A DNA stretch of 64,000 nt from Chengkuizengella axinellae. Lineage in GTDB: Bacteria > Bacillota > Bacilli > Paenibacillales > KCTC-33759. Below the pieces are notes generated by a model that saw only the letters and a list, made by a program, of their open reading frames with translations, did no database searches and had not been told where the DNA came from. The stretch spans positions 186,001-250,000 of the forward strand of contig NZ_JAVAMP010000003.1 in assembly GCF_030730905.1 (NCBI RefSeq), given 5' to 3'. Shown one piece after another: positions 62,843 to 64,000 of the stretch. Positions within the stretch are counted from its first letter, which is position 1. Each line of letters begins with the position of its first letter. A program made the position numbers and the translations under genes.

Positions 62843-63097
62843 ATGATCAACGTAAAACAAGAAATCATAAATTCTATAAAGGAAATTACAGTGGGACATG
62901 ACATTCAGGAGTTTATAGAAGAGGTTTTATTGTCAGACTTAGGGATAGATTCAATTAAATATGTGGAGCTTCTTGTTTCAATTGAAGAAAAGTGTGATGT
63001 AGAGTTCGATGAATCAGATTTAGGTGCTGACGCTTTAAAAAGTTTGGGTGATTTAATTAACCTAGTTAATAAAACTTTGGAGCAAAAGGTGAGCTGA
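62843..63097 (+). CDS. Acyl/peptidyl carrier protein 2
   Basis: This 84-aa carrier protein has the phosphopantetheine Ser in LGIDSIKYVELLVSIEEKC. It is only partly similar to carrier 1 and more typical in its LGIDS motif. It lies 12 bp after the BtrH-like gene and 1 bp before the adenylating enzyme, so it is probably the partner loaded by that enzyme and discharged by the BtrH-like protein. Confidence 0.87.
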   Translation: MINVKQEIINSIKEITVGHDIQEFIEEVLLSDLGIDSIKYVELLVSIEEKCDVEFDESDLGADALKSLGDLINLVNKTLEQKVS

Positions 63098-63098
63098 T

Positions 63099-64000
63099 AT
63101 GAGTTTATGGAATGAATTGGAACGTTCATTTCACAATCATTCACACCAGAAGGCAGCACTCAGTCCAAATGGAAGATGGGTCACCTATGGTGAGTTGATG
63201 AACACCGTGAATGAAAAGGTGAAAATTTTAAGAGAAATTATTCCTAGTGGGAGTAAGGTAGCTGTCATAGATACACATCCTTTTTTAGAAATGGTTCATA
63301 TTGTGTCCCTTATAAGGTTGAATGTGACGATCATTCCTCTTGCAACGAAATATGGAGAAGATAGATGCAACCAAATCATAACACATATCAAACCAGATTT
63401 TATCGTCTCTTCGGCAGAACAACATATTCCGTCCAAGGTATTTGTTCAATGTATTGAGATGGGAACTAGGGTGACTACTGATGAAAATACAATACTTGAT
63501 TTAGAAATACAACTTGATGAAGAGAGCAAAAGAAACGGTGAGACCCTACCATCCTCTTTTATCATGTATACATCAGGAAGTACGGGAGATCCAAAAGGAG
63601 CGATTATCACATATCAAAATATTTTATCGAACATTCAGGATATTATCTCATATTTTAAGGTGACTGCTCAGGATCATATTCTTATCAATAGATCTTTGAG
63701 CCACGCTTCTGTACTGACTGGAGAATTATTATATGGATTAATTAGCGGTGCCCGTATTTCCTATTACACTGAAACGTTTATACCTAGAAGATTACTCCGT
63801 TTTATAGAAGAAAAAGAAATCACAGTGTTTTGCTCAACACCAACTGTATTTAATCAAATTGCGTTGGATAAATCGAAATACCAGTGTCCAAGTTTAAAAA
63901 GAGTGGCTTTAATGGGGGAGTATTTACACAAACAAGTAGCATTACAAGTCAGAAAAAGATTTCCACATGTGGAGTTCTATATGAATTATGGGCAAACAGA
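63099..64000 (+). CDS. AMP-dependent acyl/amino acid ligase (adenylation domain), 3' end outside window
   Basis: The frame starts MSLWNELERSF and stays open to the right edge (300 residues visible). The core adenylation motif FIMYTSGSTGDPKGAIITYQN is near residue 150, followed by LSHASVLTGELLYGLISGA and the FCSTPTVFNQIA segment, and ends near the EFYMNYGQTE motif. It activates a carboxylic or amino acid as its adenylate and likely loads carrier 2. Substrate cannot be read from the visible part. It is the last gene visible in the cluster. Confidence 0.88.
   Translation, partial: MSLWNELERSFHNHSHQKAALSPNGRWVTYGELMNTVNEKVKILREIIPSGSKVAVIDTHPFLEMVHIVSLIRLNVTIIPLATKYGEDRCNQIITHIKPDFIVSSAEQHIPSKVFVQCIEMGTRVTTDENTILDLEIQLDEESKRNGETLPSSFIMYTSGSTGDPKGAIITYQNILSNIQDIISYFKVTAQDHILINRSLSHASVLTGELLYGLISGARISYYTETFIPRRLLRFIEEKEITVFCSTPTVFNQIALDKSKYQCPSLKRVALMGEYLHKQVALQVRKRFPHVEFYMNYGQT

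Overview
This is a low-GC, Gram-positive, endospore-forming chromosome segment. Spore markers include a SleB-type cortex hydrolase, three YheC/YheD ATP-grasp spore-coat proteins, a Spo0E-like phosphatase, YqzE and the YqhG/YqhH pair. Gene families (YugP, YhaO/YhaN, LipM, YkvI, CimA) and strong AGGAGG ribosome binding sites point to Bacillales. Gene order and the DUF294/exonuclease pair suggest Paenibacillaceae or a relative; this is an inference from gene content. No rRNA, tRNA, CRISPR array, transposase or prophage was seen.

Layout. 0-6 kb: the end of a large repetitive surface protein, a cystine-type ABC importer (tcyABC) and a secreted DUF4015 protein. 6-14 kb: cshA helicase with an attenuator-like leader, a DUF624 membrane protein, a probable 6S RNA, a SleB-like hydrolase, tpx, a rhomboid protease, a GltC-like regulator, YugP and a MerR regulator. 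14.8-18 kb: ammonium transporter with a GlnR/TnrA box, then a GlnD-like DUF294 protein and a DEDDh exonuclease. 18-21.9 kb: a MarR-controlled locus (MFS exporter, MarR, short membrane protein, saccharopine-dehydrogenase-like protein) with four matching 21-bp operators. 22-33 kb: cimA, a short queF, dinB, ferredoxin, pyrD, an alarmone synthetase, DUF309, a membrane thioredoxin and queDEC, so a complete preQ0/preQ1 route from two loci. 33-41 kb: SulP transporter, UspA, and an operon of three tandem YheC/YheD paralogues coupled to an aspartate/glutamate racemase. 41-56 kb: glycosyltransferase, YhaO/YhaN, SDR, YkvI, a permuted NlpC-like protein, xpt, small sporulation genes, YqhG/YqhH and lipM.

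57-64 kb, running off the right edge, is the most distinctive part: an uncharacterised carrier-protein biosynthetic cluster. It holds an acyl carrier protein, a three-gene ABC-2 exporter, a membrane-anchored 5'-nucleotidase-type phosphatase, a BtrH-like papain-fold protein, a second carrier protein and an adenylating enzyme. It looks like a small NRPS-like or aminoacyl-transfer pathway with its own exporter. A two-copy direct repeat upstream resembles a LytTR-type activator site.

The intergenic DNA carries at least three families of hairpin-forming repeats. One has stems of different sequence but preserved pairing around a TCC-centred loop. Several CDS starts were moved from the longest open frame to the codon with a proper ribosome binding site; each case is noted.
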